A stretch of DNA of 64,000 bases from JACCZX01 sp963791315 (GTDB taxonomy: Bacteria; Pseudomonadota; Gammaproteobacteria; Burkholderiales; Burkholderiaceae_F): assembly GCA_963791315.1 (NCBI GenBank), contig CAWBRQ010000003.1, positions 115,059 to 179,058 on the forward strand. The letters are read 5' to 3'. Positions 43,332 to 53,176 of this stretch are shown in pieces. The stretch's first letter is position 1; the number at the start of each line of letters is the position of its first letter. A model generated the notes under the pieces. The model was not told the origin of the DNA and did no database searches. It worked only from the letters and a program-made list of their open reading frames with translations. Made by a program: the position numbers and the translations under genes.

Positions 43332-44232
43332 ATGCCATCTATGCAATCACTCGATATTCAGAAGCGTTCGGCGACTACTACCGCTTCGCCGCAGGCTCGC
43401 ATTGCCGGCGAGCCCGTTGCCAAGCTGATCGACATCTCCAAGTGCATCGGTTGCAAGGCGTGCCAGGTTGCGTGCATGCAGTGGAACGATCTGCGTGACG
43501 ATATCGGCACAACCGTCGGCGTTTACGACAATCCGATCGATCTGACGGATCAGTCGTGGACGGTGATGCGCTTTGCTGAAGTGCGCGCGCGACGACGGCT
43601 CGATGGAGTGGCTGATCCGCAAGGACGGATGCATGCACTGCGAGGATCCGGGCTGCCTGAAGGCGTGTCCGGCCCCCGGTGCGATCGTCAAGTACGCCAA
43701 CGGCATTGTCGATTTCATCTCCGAGAACTGCATCGGCTGCGGCTACTGCATTGCAGGCTGTCCTTTCAACATCCCGCGCATCAGCAAGAAGGACAACAAG
43801 GCTTACAAGTGCTCGTTGTGCTCTGATCGCGTCGCGGTTGGAATGGCGCCGGCGTGCGTCAAGACCTGTCCGACCGGCGCGCTGCAGTTTGGTACCAAGG
43901 TCGACATGGTGGCGCGCGGCGAAAAAAGGGTGGTCGATCTGAAGGAGCGTGGCTTTCAGCAGGCGGGTCTTTACAACCCGCAGGGCGTGGGCGGTACGCA
44001 CGTGATGTACGTGCTGCAGCATGCCGATCGTCCTGGCTTGTACAACAACCTGCCGACGGATCCGACGATCAGTCCGTGGGTCAGCCTGTGGAAGGGAATC
44101 GCCAAGCCGCTGATGGCACTAGCGCTTGGCGTTGCGGCGCTCGGCGCATTCTTCCATTACGTCACGCGCGGTCCGAAGGAGGTCGACGAATCGGCCGATT
44201 CCGGCGGACGCACTCGCCACACGCCACGATAG
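43332..44232 (+). CDS. fdnH: formate dehydrogenase iron-sulfur (beta) subunit (one frameshift)
   Basis: About 300 residues, the four-cluster ferredoxin-like subunit that passes electrons from the alpha subunit to the membrane subunit. Cysteine clusters: CIGCKACQVAC near residue 38; CMHCEDPGCLKAC; CIGCGYCIAGCPF; CSLCSDR with CVKTCPTGAL. A C-terminal hydrophobic helix (PLMALALGVAALGAFFHYV) anchors it, as in FdnH. A one-base shift at about 43588 inside an alternating GC run (GCGCGCGCGA) divides WTVMRFAEV from DDGSMEWLIRKDGC. It begins 9 bases after the alpha subunit stop with GGAGG just upstream. Confidence 0.9.
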
Positions 44233-44241
44233 GGAGGTCTG

Positions 44242-44890
44242 ATGGCGATCGTGATGAGAAGTGGAGAGATCCGGCGCTACGACGCGAACGAGCGGCTAAA
44301 TCACTGGGCGGTCGCGATCCTGTTCGTTCTGCTCGCCGCGTCGGGGCTCGCGTTCTTTCATCCGGCGTTCTGGTTTTTGAGCGTACTGCTGGGCGGCGGC
44401 ACGTGGGCGCGCATCCTGCACCCATTCCTCGGCGTGTTGATGTTCGTGCTGTTCTTCGTGATGGCGATGCGCTACTGGAACGACAACAAGATCCAGCCGT
44501 ACGATCGCGAGTGGGGCAAGCGCTTATCCGACGTCATTAACAACCGCGACGACAATCTGCCGGCGATCGACAAGTACAACGTCGGGCAAAAGCAGTTGTT
44601 CTGGACGATGGTCGGTCACGATGGCCTTGCTGATCGTGTCAGGCATCGTCATGTGGCGACCGTATTTCGCAGCCGCGTTCCCGATCGCGCTGATTCGCAT
44701 CGCGGCGGTGGTGCACATGCTGTTCGCGCGTTCATGCTGATCCTCGGCATCATCGTGCACGTTTACGCTGGCGTTATTCTGGGTACGCGGTTCGTTGCGG
44801 GCGATGACGCGCGGCACGGTGTCGCATGCGTGGGCCCGGCATCATCATCCGCTGTGGTACCGGCGCATGACGGGCGGTAACGCCGAATAG
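44242..44890 (+). CDS. fdnI: formate dehydrogenase cytochrome b556 (gamma) subunit (frameshifted)
   Basis: About 215 residues when joined: a four-helix membrane cytochrome b that transfers electrons to quinone. It starts RYDANERLNHWAVAILFVLLAASG with a heme histidine, then FHPAFWFL, ILHPFLGVLMFVLFFVMAMRYW, and YNVGQKQLFWTMV. After about 44620 the protein changes frame (SGIVMWRPYFAAAFPIALIRIAAVVHMLFA), returns for FMLILGIIVHVYAGVI, and changes again near 44800 (AMTRGTVSHAWARHHHPLWYRRMTGGNAE, stop at 44888). Three shifts in 300 bases. Heme ligands remain readable. Overall order matches fdnGHI. Confidence 0.85.
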
Positions 44891-44908
44891 CCGGACCGCT
44901 GACTTGGT

Positions 44909-44938
44909 AAAAGCGGCAGGAGCGATCCTGCCGCTTTT
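44909..44938 (+). terminator. intrinsic terminator after fdnI
   Basis: A 13-bp perfect stem AAAAGCGGCAGGA / TCCTGCCGCTTTT with loop GCGA, followed by the T-run within its right arm. It lies 18 bases after the fdnI stop and 17 before fdhE. It probably ends or attenuates fdnGHI transcription, making fdhE-selAB expression partly independent. Confidence 0.85.
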
Positions 44939-44955
44939 GCTTCACACTTGAGCTT

Positions 44956-45882
44956 ATGGCCACCCCGATCATCACCGATGGCAGCCTCGATCGTGTGCGC
45001 AAGACGCCGCGCGTCGTGCTACCCGTCCGCGCGGACATCTTCGCCGACCGTGCGGCGCGCTTTGTAAGCGTAGCGGCCGGCAATGCGATGTCGGGCTATC
45101 TACAACTGATGGCCAAGGTGGCGCACGCGCAGCAGTCGACGCTTACGAACCGCACTGCGGACGCTGTGCCGGAAGTCGCGATGACCGCGAGTCGCGAGTA
45201 CGGAATGCCGCCGCTATCGGCGCAGTCGCATGAGCGTTCATCGCAATGGCGCGAGGACCTAGCCGATATTGTCAGCCACGTACGTGCGCAATCCACCAAT
45301 GGTGTGCAGGCCGCTCTCACCGAGCTCGACGCGCTCGACGCGGCGGCGCAGGAATCGCTGGCCGACCGCGTGCTCGCCGGCACTTCGCTTGACGATGAGG
45401 CCGCGCTCGTGCCGTTCGTCGGCGCCGCGCTGCAAACCTATTTCACACGGCTCGCCGCGACGCTCGACGTGACGTTGGTTGAGCAGTGCGACATCCCGGG
45501 CATCTGTCCGGTGTGCGCGTCGCGGCCCGTCGCCAGCGTGCTCCGCATCGGTGGCGAACAGGCGAACTTGCGCTATCTGGTGTGCTCGCTATGCGCGACC
45601 GAATGGAACATGTCGCGCATTCAGTGCACGTCATGCGATACCGACAAAGGCGTCAAATACTTGGTGCTGCAAGCCGAAGGCGACTCTGAGACCGAAGCGG
45701 CGGCGCGCGCTGAGACATGCGACGAATGCAAGAGCTATTTGAAAATCTTTTACCAGGAAAAAGATCCGCAGCTTGATCCGACCGCCGATGATCTGGCCAC
45801 GCTGGCGCTCGACCTGCTGGTCGATGAGCAGGGCTATTCGCGCTCGGGGCCGAACTTGTTGTTTCATCCCGGAAGCTCGTAA
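44956..45882 (+). CDS. fdhE: formate dehydrogenase accessory protein FdhE
   Basis: A 308-residue cytoplasmic protein needed for activity of respiratory formate dehydrogenases. The C-terminal half carries four CxxC motifs (CPVCAS, CSLCAT, CTSCDT, CDECKS) that bind metal. The N-terminal half is helical. A typical FdhE block is GICPVCASRPVASVLRI. The ATG at 44956 lies directly after the terminator. The stop is 2 bases from selA, so fdhE, selA and selB form one transcript. Length and motifs are normal. Confidence 0.93.
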   Translation: MATPIITDGSLDRVRKTPRVVLPVRADIFADRAARFVSVAAGNAMSGYLQLMAKVAHAQQSTLTNRTADAVPEVAMTASREYGMPPLSAQSHERSSQWREDLADIVSHVRAQSTNGVQAALTELDALDAAAQESLADRVLAGTSLDDEAALVPFVGAALQTYFTRLAATLDVTLVEQCDIPGICPVCASRPVASVLRIGGEQANLRYLVCSLCATEWNMSRIQCTSCDTDKGVKYLVLQAEGDSETEAAARAETCDECKSYLKIFYQEKDPQLDPTADDLATLALDLLVDEQGYSRSGPNLLFHPGSS

Positions 45883-45884
45883 CG

Positions 45885-47352
<1,468 letters not shown>

Positions 47353-47356
<4 letters not shown>

Positions 47357-49258
47357 TCATCGGAACCGCGGGCCACATCGATCATGGCAAGACATCGCTG
47401 ATCAAGCGTTTGACGGGTCGCGACACCGATCGGCTGCCTGAGGAAATCAAGCGCGGCATCTCGATCGAGCTCGGCTATGCGTATGTGCCGGTCGGCGACG
47501 ATGTTCTGGGCTTTGTCGATGTGCCGGGACACGAGCGCTTCGTGCACACGATGTTGGCGGGCGCGACTGGCATCGACTTCGCACTGCTAGTGAGTTGCGG
47601 CCGACGACGGTGTGATGCCGCAGACCGATGAGCATCTGGACATCCTGCTGCTGCTCGGTATCGATGCAGGCGCAGTCGCGCTGACCAAGATCGACGCGGT
47701 GTCCGCGGAACGCGTCGATGAGGTGCTGCTTCAGCTATCCGATCGTGTACGCAACACCGCTGCCGCGGGCTGGCCGGTTTTTCCGGTTTCATCGCTGAGC
47801 GGCGACGGTATCGACGCGCTGAAGGCCCATCTGCTGGATGCGGCAGCGAGCCGCATAGCAAGAACGAATCGCGGGCAGTTTCGGATGGCGGTCGACCGTT
47901 GCTTTACGTTATCCGGTATCGGCACGGTCGTCACCGGCACCGTGCACGCGGGCGAGATTCGAGTTGGCGAATCAGTGAGCATCGGACCGACTGCCCACGC
48001 TGCGCTGACCGCGCGCGTGCGTACGATCCATGCACAGGATCGAACGAGTACGGTCGGAGCCACCGGACAGCGCTGCGCGTTGAACCTCGTCGGCGTCGAA
48101 AAAGCTCAGGTCGAGCGCGGCATGTGGGTGCAGGCGCCGTCGCTGACAAACATGACCGAGCGATTCGATGCGACGTTAACCTTGTCGGCGCGCGTTGCTA
48201 AGTCGCTTGGTAATTCGTCGACGGTGCATCTGCACCATGGCACTGACGATGCGATGGCCAAAGTAGCGGTACTGGATGCCACGCGCATCGAGCCGGGTGA
48301 ATCACAGTTGGTATCGGTGACGATCGACCGTCCGCTCGCCGTATGCCGTGGCGACCGATTCGTGGTTCGCGATGCCTCGGCACAGCGCACGCTCGGCGGC
48401 GGCACGGTGCTCGATGTAATGACGCTCGGCTCCGCCGCGCGACGTGGTCGCCGTGCTCCTGCGCGTCTGCAGTTGCTGGCGGCGCTGCGCGACAGTTCGC
48501 CGGTTGATGCCTTGCGCGCGTGGCTCGATCGCGAGCCAGTGGCGCTGTCGCGCATTGCGTCGTCCTGGAATCTGCGTGACGACGAGTTACATGAGCTGAT
48601 CGACGCCAGCGGTGCGCACGTTGCCATCGCTGTGGCCGTCTCCGCGAAACACTGGCAGCGCTTGCGCAGCGAAGTCATCACTGCGATCGGGTTCGCGCAC
48701 GAGAAGGAGCCCGAAATGCCCGGAGTCGAGCAGCAGAGACTGCGGCGCATGCTCGCACCCTCGCTCGACATCGATGCGTTCGGCTCGCTCATCGATGAGT
48801 TACTGGAACAGTCAGCATTGCAGCGTCGCGGCGCGTTTCTGGCGTTGCCGACGCACACCGCAGCGTTGGGCAAGGATCAGCGTGCGCGGTGGGAGCGCAT
48901 CAAGCCGTTGCTCGATGATCGCAAGTTTGATCCCCCTCGAGTACGCGACATCGCGCGCGACACTGGTATTCCCGAAGTCGAAGTACGGCACTTGCTGAAG
49001 ACCGTGGCCCGTACCGGCGAGGTTGCACAGGTTGCGCACGATCATTTTTTTCTAACGAGTGCGGTCGCCGAACTCGCCGACATTGCAGGCAGCGTCGCCG
49101 AGCGCCACGGTGCGGCGCGCGCGGCGGAGTTTCGCGACCAAATCGCCACCGGACGCAAGCTGGCAATCCAGATTCTGGAGTTTTTCGACAAGGTCGGTTA
49201 CCTGCGCAGAGTGCGCGACGATCACCTGGTCAGGCGAGCAAATCCATGGCGCGCCTAA
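47353..49258 (+). CDS. selB: selenocysteine-specific elongation factor SelB (one frameshift)
   Basis: About 635 residues. An N-terminal EF-Tu-like GTPase: G1 GHIDHGKTS, G3 DVPGHERF, G4 LTKID. Beta-barrel domains include GIGTVVTGTVHAGEIRVGE. The C-terminal winged helices (from about residue 400; VRDIARDTGIPEVEVRHLLKTVAR) bind the SECIS hairpin. One base is missing or extra near 47600, between DFALLVS and ADDGVMPQTDEHLDIL. It delivers Sec-tRNA to the UGA of fdnG. It starts with ATGA overlap on selA and ends 24 bases before selC. Confidence 0.93.
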
Positions 49259-49282
49259 GATCGTTTTCGCCATCACTAATCC

Positions 49283-49375
49283 GGAAGAGTGTCGTGTCCC
49301 GGTGGGCCGGCCAGACTTCAAATCTGGTAGGGGTTGCCAGCAATCCCTGGTGGGTTCGACTCCCATACTCTTCCG
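49283..49375 (+). tRNA. selC: tRNA-Sec (anticodon TCA)
   Basis: A 93-base selenocysteine tRNA followed by encoded CCA (49376-49378). The long acceptor stem is GGAAGAGT / ACTCTTCC. The anticodon stem CCAGA / TCTGG closes the loop CTTCAAA with anticodon TCA at 49318-49320. A long variable arm (GGGGTTGCCAGCAATCCC region) and T-loop GGTTCGACTCC are present. It lies directly after selB on the same strand, so the Sec machinery is contiguous with its client enzyme. Confidence 0.96.
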
Positions 49376-49402
49376 CCAGTACAACGCGCTGCGTTGTACT
49401 GG
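49376..49402 (+). terminator. hairpin directly after tRNA-Sec
   Basis: A perfect 12-bp stem CCAGTACAACGC / GCGTTGTACTGG with loop GCT, starting at the encoded CCA end. No T-run follows. It may act as a processing signal or terminator for selC; two more hairpins follow. Confidence 0.6.
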
Positions 49403-49407
49403 CGGGT

Positions 49408-49424
49408 CCGGCGCTTTGCGCCGG
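49408..49424 (+). terminator. second hairpin after tRNA-Sec
   Basis: A 7-bp all-GC stem CCGGCGC / GCGCCGG with loop TTT, 5 bases after the first hairpin. Confidence 0.5.
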
Positions 49425-49438
49425 CCGCATCATTAAGA

Positions 49439-49465
49439 ACGAGGGGGCTCGGCTCGCCCCCTCGT
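49439..49465 (+). terminator. third hairpin after tRNA-Sec
   Basis: A 10-bp stem ACGAGGGGGC / GCCCCCTCGT with a 7-base loop, ending 32 bases before the next gene. With the two preceding hairpins it isolates selC from the GcvH-like gene. Confidence 0.55.
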
Positions 49466-49497
49466 GCTCCCTGAGCCAGCACGAAGGGCGCTAGCGA

Positions 49498-49977
49498 ATG
49501 AGTTCGGTACTCGATCAACTGGCCACCGATTGTCTTTACGCGCCTGAGCAGGATATGTGGGTGCGCTTCGACGCCGATGGGCGCGCGCGCGTCGGCGCGA
49601 CACACCTCGTGTCGGCGCACGGCCAGTTCATGCTGTTCACTCCGCGTCCGGCCGGCAGCACGATCGATCGCGATCGTTCGATGGGTGTGATGGAGACCGG
49701 CAAGACCGCGGTCGCGATTCATGCGCCGCTGTCGTGTCGCATCATCGAGGCGAATGCTTCGGCGGTCGACAACATTCATCTGATCATTACCGACCCGTAC
49801 GGTGCAGGCTGGCTGTTCAATGTCGAGCCGACCGCTCTGGAGACCGAGCGCGCGTTGCTAATGGACGCTGCGGCTTACCGCACATGGCTGCAGCCACGAT
49901 TGGCGGAAAAACTGGTGCCGCCAATCGACGACTTCTATACCGAAGACTTCGACATCGATCCCAACCGTGGCTACTGA
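49498..49977 (+). CDS. GcvH-like (lipoyl domain-like) protein
   Basis: A 159-residue protein of the glycine cleavage H-protein superfamily, but not a canonical GcvH. The opening YAPEQDMWVRFDADGRARVGATHL matches the H-protein start. The lipoyl-lysine position is in GVMETGKTAVAIHAPLS (Lys69), and a GcvH-like end LIITDPYGAGWLFNVEP is followed by a 45-residue tail. No gcvT or gcvP is near, so it does not serve glycine cleavage here. It is followed 4 bases later by a DsrE-like gene. Lipoate-binding GcvH-like proteins also carry sulfur intermediates in sHdr-type systems, so a sulfur or selenium carrier role is possible, which is inference. Confidence 0.75.
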   Translation: MSSVLDQLATDCLYAPEQDMWVRFDADGRARVGATHLVSAHGQFMLFTPRPAGSTIDRDRSMGVMETGKTAVAIHAPLSCRIIEANASAVDNIHLIITDPYGAGWLFNVEPTALETERALLMDAAAYRTWLQPRLAEKLVPPIDDFYTEDFDIDPNRGY

Positions 49978-49981
49978 TCGA

Positions 49982-50374
49982 ATGAACGCAGGCATCGACA
50001 AGCTGGTGATCGTGCTGTGGTCGGCGGGTCCGAAAGTTCCGGACGGCGCTGCGCTGGCAGCGGCCCCGTTCGTCTATGCACTCGCGGCGCGTGCGCTCGA
50101 CATCGACGTCGATATGCACTTCACGTCGAGCACGGTGCGGTGGTTGCTACCCGGCGTGGCGGACGCCGCGCATACCGATGCGGAGCGCACCAAGACCGTC
50201 GGCGACTTCATTCGCGAAGTGAAAGTTGCAGGCGTGAAGCTGTATGCATGCGGCATGGCGATGCACGAACACGCGCGCGGCGCGTCGCTGATTGCCGAGT
50301 GTGACGGCCACGCAGGCGCGGCTACCGTCGTTGCCGCAACGCTGAATCAGCGAACGCGAACGTTGATTTTTTGA
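49982..50374 (+). CDS. DsrE/DsrF-like family protein
   Basis: A 130-residue DsrE-fold protein. The first strand LVIVLWSAGPKVPDGAALAAAPFVYALAARAL, then VDMHFTSSTVRWLLPG, and a cysteine in VKLYACGMAMHEH in the position of the sulfur-relay cysteine. DsrE-like proteins hold persulfide sulfur or serve as peroxiredoxin-like factors. It lies 4 bases after the GcvH-like gene, so the two form a pair. ATG 49982 or an in-frame GTG at 49967 could start it. No dsrF or dsrH neighbours. Confidence 0.8.
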   Translation: MNAGIDKLVIVLWSAGPKVPDGAALAAAPFVYALAARALDIDVDMHFTSSTVRWLLPGVADAAHTDAERTKTVGDFIREVKVAGVKLYACGMAMHEHARGASLIAECDGHAGAATVVAATLNQRTRTLIF

Positions 50375-50472
50375 GCTAATCCATCAATCCATTTGCGTCG
50401 TCCGTCAGGACGATCAAATGCCGCAACGCAGGCGCCGATGTTTTAGTTAGGGCGTAAGCAATGGAGGCGGGA

Positions 50473-50583
50473 ATGCCGGAAGATGTCCCAAACGGTTCTG
50501 ATCTGGGAGACGATCTGAACCTGTTGGCGGGTGTCGTCGCGCTGGTATCGCTTGCACTGATGGCGACGGCTCTGCTGAGCTAA
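50473..50583 (+). CDS. small single-pass membrane protein after the DsrE gene
   Basis: A 36-residue peptide: acidic start (PEDVPNGSDLGDDLN) then one hydrophobic helix (LLAGVVALVSLALMATALL). A GGAGG lies 5 bases before the ATG at 50473, which favours this start over the in-frame ATG at 50461. A hairpin-like region (about 50391-50418) separates it from the DsrE gene. It is not recognised, but the ribosome-binding site and helix make it credible. Confidence 0.5.
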   Translation: MPEDVPNGSDLGDDLNLLAGVVALVSLALMATALLS

Positions 50584-50596
50584 TTAGCGGGCCGGA

Positions 50597-51523
50597 TTAA
50601 TCGAGATTGGCGACGATGCCATTGTCTAGCAGCAGCGCGCCACTGGCCGCGAGCTCCTCGACGGTGCGCGAAATGAACTTGGCAAACGGCAATCGAAAGA
50701 AACGCTCGTTAATAATGCGCGCGTAGTGCCATCCGCCGCAGCGTTGGATTAACTCGTCCAGCGTGACGTCACGCACGATTAACAGATGGAACTTAAGCAG
50801 CGCCTTGATCACGCTGCGCGCGTTACGTTCGGGGCTGGCCTCGAGCGCATCGAGGCGTGCAAATGCGCGTGCGAGCGCCTGATCGACTTCGGTAAACGGC
50901 GCGCCATGGCCCGGAATGACCAGCCGCGGCTTTATCTCGCCTATCAACTCGAGAATTGCGCGTTGCTCGACGAACCCCGATCCATCCTCGACTTCGGGAA
51001 AGATCGCGCCGAAGCCGTGCTCCCACAAAGCGTCCGCTGAAATGAGCGTGCGGTCATCAGCATTCCAAAGGACGATCGAGTGTGGATCATGTCCAGGCGA
51101 TGCGAACGCTTGCCACTCAGAGCCGCCCGTCATCAAGCGCTCGCCGGGTTGGATGATGGCGTCGACATTGAACCGATCGCAGGCTTGACCGCACGCTGAG
51201 AAGCCGAGCACCGTGTCGTCCCAGCGCTTTACGGCCTCGGCATGGCCGGGCGGAATCGTGATCGTCGCGCCGAGCTCTCGGCTTAGCAGGGAATTGCCGC
51301 CACAATGATCTGAATGCAAGTGAGTATTGATGATGCGTGTGAGTTGCCTGCCAGCAAGGGCATGGCGCACGAGTTGCACGGTTTGTGTGCTGTGAGTCAC
51401 ATAGCCGGTGTCGATCAATGTCGCCGAGTGGTCGTCGTCGAACAACAAAACATTGTTCGAAGAAACCCAGCCGCGTTCGAGAACGCGCACCGTCGATGGC
51501 AAAACTGCCGAAGCAGCGGTCAT
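50597..51523 (-). CDS. MBL-fold metallo-hydrolase
   Basis: A 308-residue metallo-beta-lactamase-fold hydrolase. The metal motif is INTHLHSDHCGG (HxHxDH), followed by further ligands in FASPGHDPHSIVLW and VIPGHGAPF. An aspartate in LISADAL is also typical. The C-terminal 80 residues form a helical domain (LLKFHLLIVRDVTLDELI), as in the LACTB2-like and lactonase-like group. Substrates in this group range from thioesters to nucleic acids, so the specific role is open. The ATG at 51523 overlaps the stop of the upstream DUF1289 gene. Confidence 0.87.
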   Translation of the reverse strand: MTAASAVLPSTVRVLERGWVSSNNVLLFDDDHSATLIDTGYVTHSTQTVQLVRHALAGRQLTRIINTHLHSDHCGGNSLLSRELGATITIPPGHAEAVKRWDDTVLGFSACGQACDRFNVDAIIQPGERLMTGGSEWQAFASPGHDPHSIVLWNADDRTLISADALWEHGFGAIFPEVEDGSGFVEQRAILELIGEIKPRLVIPGHGAPFTEVDQALARAFARLDALEASPERNARSVIKALLKFHLLIVRDVTLDELIQRCGGWHYARIINERFFRLPFAKFISRTVEELAASGALLLDNGIVANLD

Positions 51524-51714
51524 GCTGTGCGCCGTCCTGCCAGTTGTGCCCACACCGCACGCTTTTCATCTTCGCCCATTTCCGACCACCGCGCGATTTC
51601 ATCGATCGAGCGCAAGCAGCCCTCACACCACCCGCTGGTCGCATCCATTCTGCAAACCGAAACGCACGGCGATGGCACCGGCGAGTCCGGTAATGCAGGA
51701 GGTACTGCGTTCAA
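51520..51714 (-). CDS. DUF1289 family Fe-S-type small protein
   Basis: A 64-residue protein of the DUF1289 family with the four conserved cysteines PCVSVC and WCEGCLRS and the following SIDEIARWSEM. The family is small and cytoplasmic, predicted to bind a metal or Fe-S cluster, with unknown function. It overlaps the thioesterase gene upstream and the hydrolase gene downstream by 4 bases each (ATGA), so the three are one operon. Confidence 0.88.
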   Translation of the reverse strand: MNAVPPALPDSPVPSPCVSVCRMDATSGWCEGCLRSIDEIARWSEMGEDEKRAVWAQLAGRRTA

Positions 51715-52136
51715 ACCGTCGCGCTTCGTTTTGATTGCAGCCTCTGATTGAAGCGCGCCGCGTCGATGATCACGCGCTCGTGCGTACCCTCGGATATCAG
51801 GTCGTGGCCGTCATGCGCTCGCGCGCGAAACATGACTTTGCGTCCGTCCACGCTGAGCACTTCACAGTGGACACGTACGGTCAGGCCCGGTGGCGTCGCT
51901 GCCAGGTGCGAAAAGTTGACATGTGTGCCAACCGACTGCTCGCGCGGCCAATCCAGGAACGGCTTGATCGCCAACTGGCATACGCCTTCCATTAGGCCAA
52001 TCAGGTATCCGGTGGCGAACACTTCCGGCATTTCGCCGAACTCCGACCATTCGGGGTACAGGCGCGGCACTGTCTTGCTGTCAGGGACCTTGTATTCAAA
52101 ATCGAACTGAATGCCGGCTTTCAGATCGGGTGACAT
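51711..52136 (-). CDS. hotdog-fold thioesterase-like protein
   Basis: A 141-residue protein with a hotdog fold of the FlK-like thioesterase type. Typical features are an N-terminal strand IQFDFEYKVPDSKTVPRLYPE, the helix YLIGLMEGVCQLAIKPFL and the strands VGTHVNFSHLAATPPGLTVRVHCEVLSVDGRKVMFRARAHDG. It may hydrolyse a short acyl-CoA linked to the adjacent HMG-CoA lyase (20 bases upstream in the operon). The active-site triad (Thr/Glu/His in FlK) is only partly identifiable. Confidence 0.8.
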   Translation of the reverse strand: MSPDLKAGIQFDFEYKVPDSKTVPRLYPEWSEFGEMPEVFATGYLIGLMEGVCQLAIKPFLDWPREQSVGTHVNFSHLAATPPGLTVRVHCEVLSVDGRKVMFRARAHDGHDLISEGTHERVIIDAARFNQRLQSKRSATV

Positions 52137-52156
52137 CGAATCGTTGATGAGGCTGC

Positions 52157-53068
52157 TCAGGCGGCGAGTTTGGCAGTGACGGCGTTACCTGCCCGCGAGT
52201 GTGCTTTGCGGTTAAGAATGCCGCTGATCCACTGGCCAGTCGCGACCGCCTTCGCAAAATCGATGCCGGTCTCGATTCCGAGGCCGTTGAGTAGATACAG
52301 CACGTCTTCGGTCGCGACGTTTCCGGTCGCCCCTTTTGCATAGGGACAGCCACCGAGTCCCGCGATGCTGGAGTCGAAACTCGAAATGCCGAGCTCAAGA
52401 CACGCGTAGACGTTGGCGGTGGCCATGCCGTAGGTATCGTGAAAGTGGCCGCTGATGTCATTGAGCTGGTAAACGCCGAGCACTGCGTCCATCACGCGCT
52501 TGGTCTGTTCCGGCGTGCCGGTGCCAATCGTGTCGGCGACGCCGACATGTTGGACGCCAATGTCCTTCATCCGCCGCGCTACATGCGCGACTGCACCGGC
52601 GTCGACCTCTCCCTGGTATGGGCAACCCAGCGCGCATGAAATTGCACCGCGGATTCGCATGCCGTGCTGCTGCGCCTGCTCGGTGACCGGCCGAAAGCGT
52701 TCGATCGATTCATCGATCGAACAGTTGATGTTCTTCTGTGAGAACGCTTCACTGGCAGCAGCGAACACGACTATTTCGTCTGCTTTTGCCGCGAGCGCAC
52801 CTTCCATCCCTTTTACATTCGGAACCAGCACCGAATAGGTGACACCAGGTCTGCGCCGAATCCTCGCCATCACTTCGGTGGCGTCGCTCATCTGCGGTAC
52901 CCATTTTGGCGAGACGAACGAGGTCACCTCGATGTTGGTAAAGCCGGCGTCGGTCAGACGATCGACCAGCTCGACCTTGATGTCGGCCGGAATCATCTGC
53001 TTCTCGTTCTGCAGTCCGTCGCGTGGGCCAACGTCGACAATGCGCACTCGCTTCGGAAGCGTCGGCAT
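52157..53068 (-). CDS. liuE: hydroxymethylglutaryl-CoA lyase
   Basis: A 303-residue TIM-barrel lyase cleaving HMG-CoA to acetoacetate and acetyl-CoA, the last step of leucine breakdown. Signature RIVDVGPRDGLQNEKQ at the N-terminus, EVTSFVSPKWVPQM, a metal site in GHFHDTYGMATANVY, and the active-site loop GCPYAKGATGNVATED with its catalytic cysteine. The ATG at 53068 with GGGGG upstream is preferred; an in-frame extension to 53119 is not conserved. It lies in a leftward operon with the thioesterase, while the other leucine genes lie beyond the AI-2E transporter gene. Confidence 0.94.
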   Translation of the reverse strand: MPTLPKRVRIVDVGPRDGLQNEKQMIPADIKVELVDRLTDAGFTNIEVTSFVSPKWVPQMSDATEVMARIRRRPGVTYSVLVPNVKGMEGALAAKADEIVVFAAASEAFSQKNINCSIDESIERFRPVTEQAQQHGMRIRGAISCALGCPYQGEVDAGAVAHVARRMKDIGVQHVGVADTIGTGTPEQTKRVMDAVLGVYQLNDISGHFHDTYGMATANVYACLELGISSFDSSIAGLGGCPYAKGATGNVATEDVLYLLNGLGIETGIDFAKAVATGQWISGILNRKAHSRAGNAVTAKLAA

Positions 53069-53176
53069 GATGAACCCCCTGAATAGTTCCTTGATGTTAG
53101 CGCTGCTCCGGAGGTGCATTTAAGGCCTCGGATACCGCTCGCGGGACTATGATCGCGCGACCTCTGGAAATGCATT

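Noticed and set aside
44909..44938. Hairpin as a riboswitch for fdhE
   Set aside because: A simple 13-bp stem with a T-run is a standard intrinsic terminator; no conserved ligand-binding core is visible.
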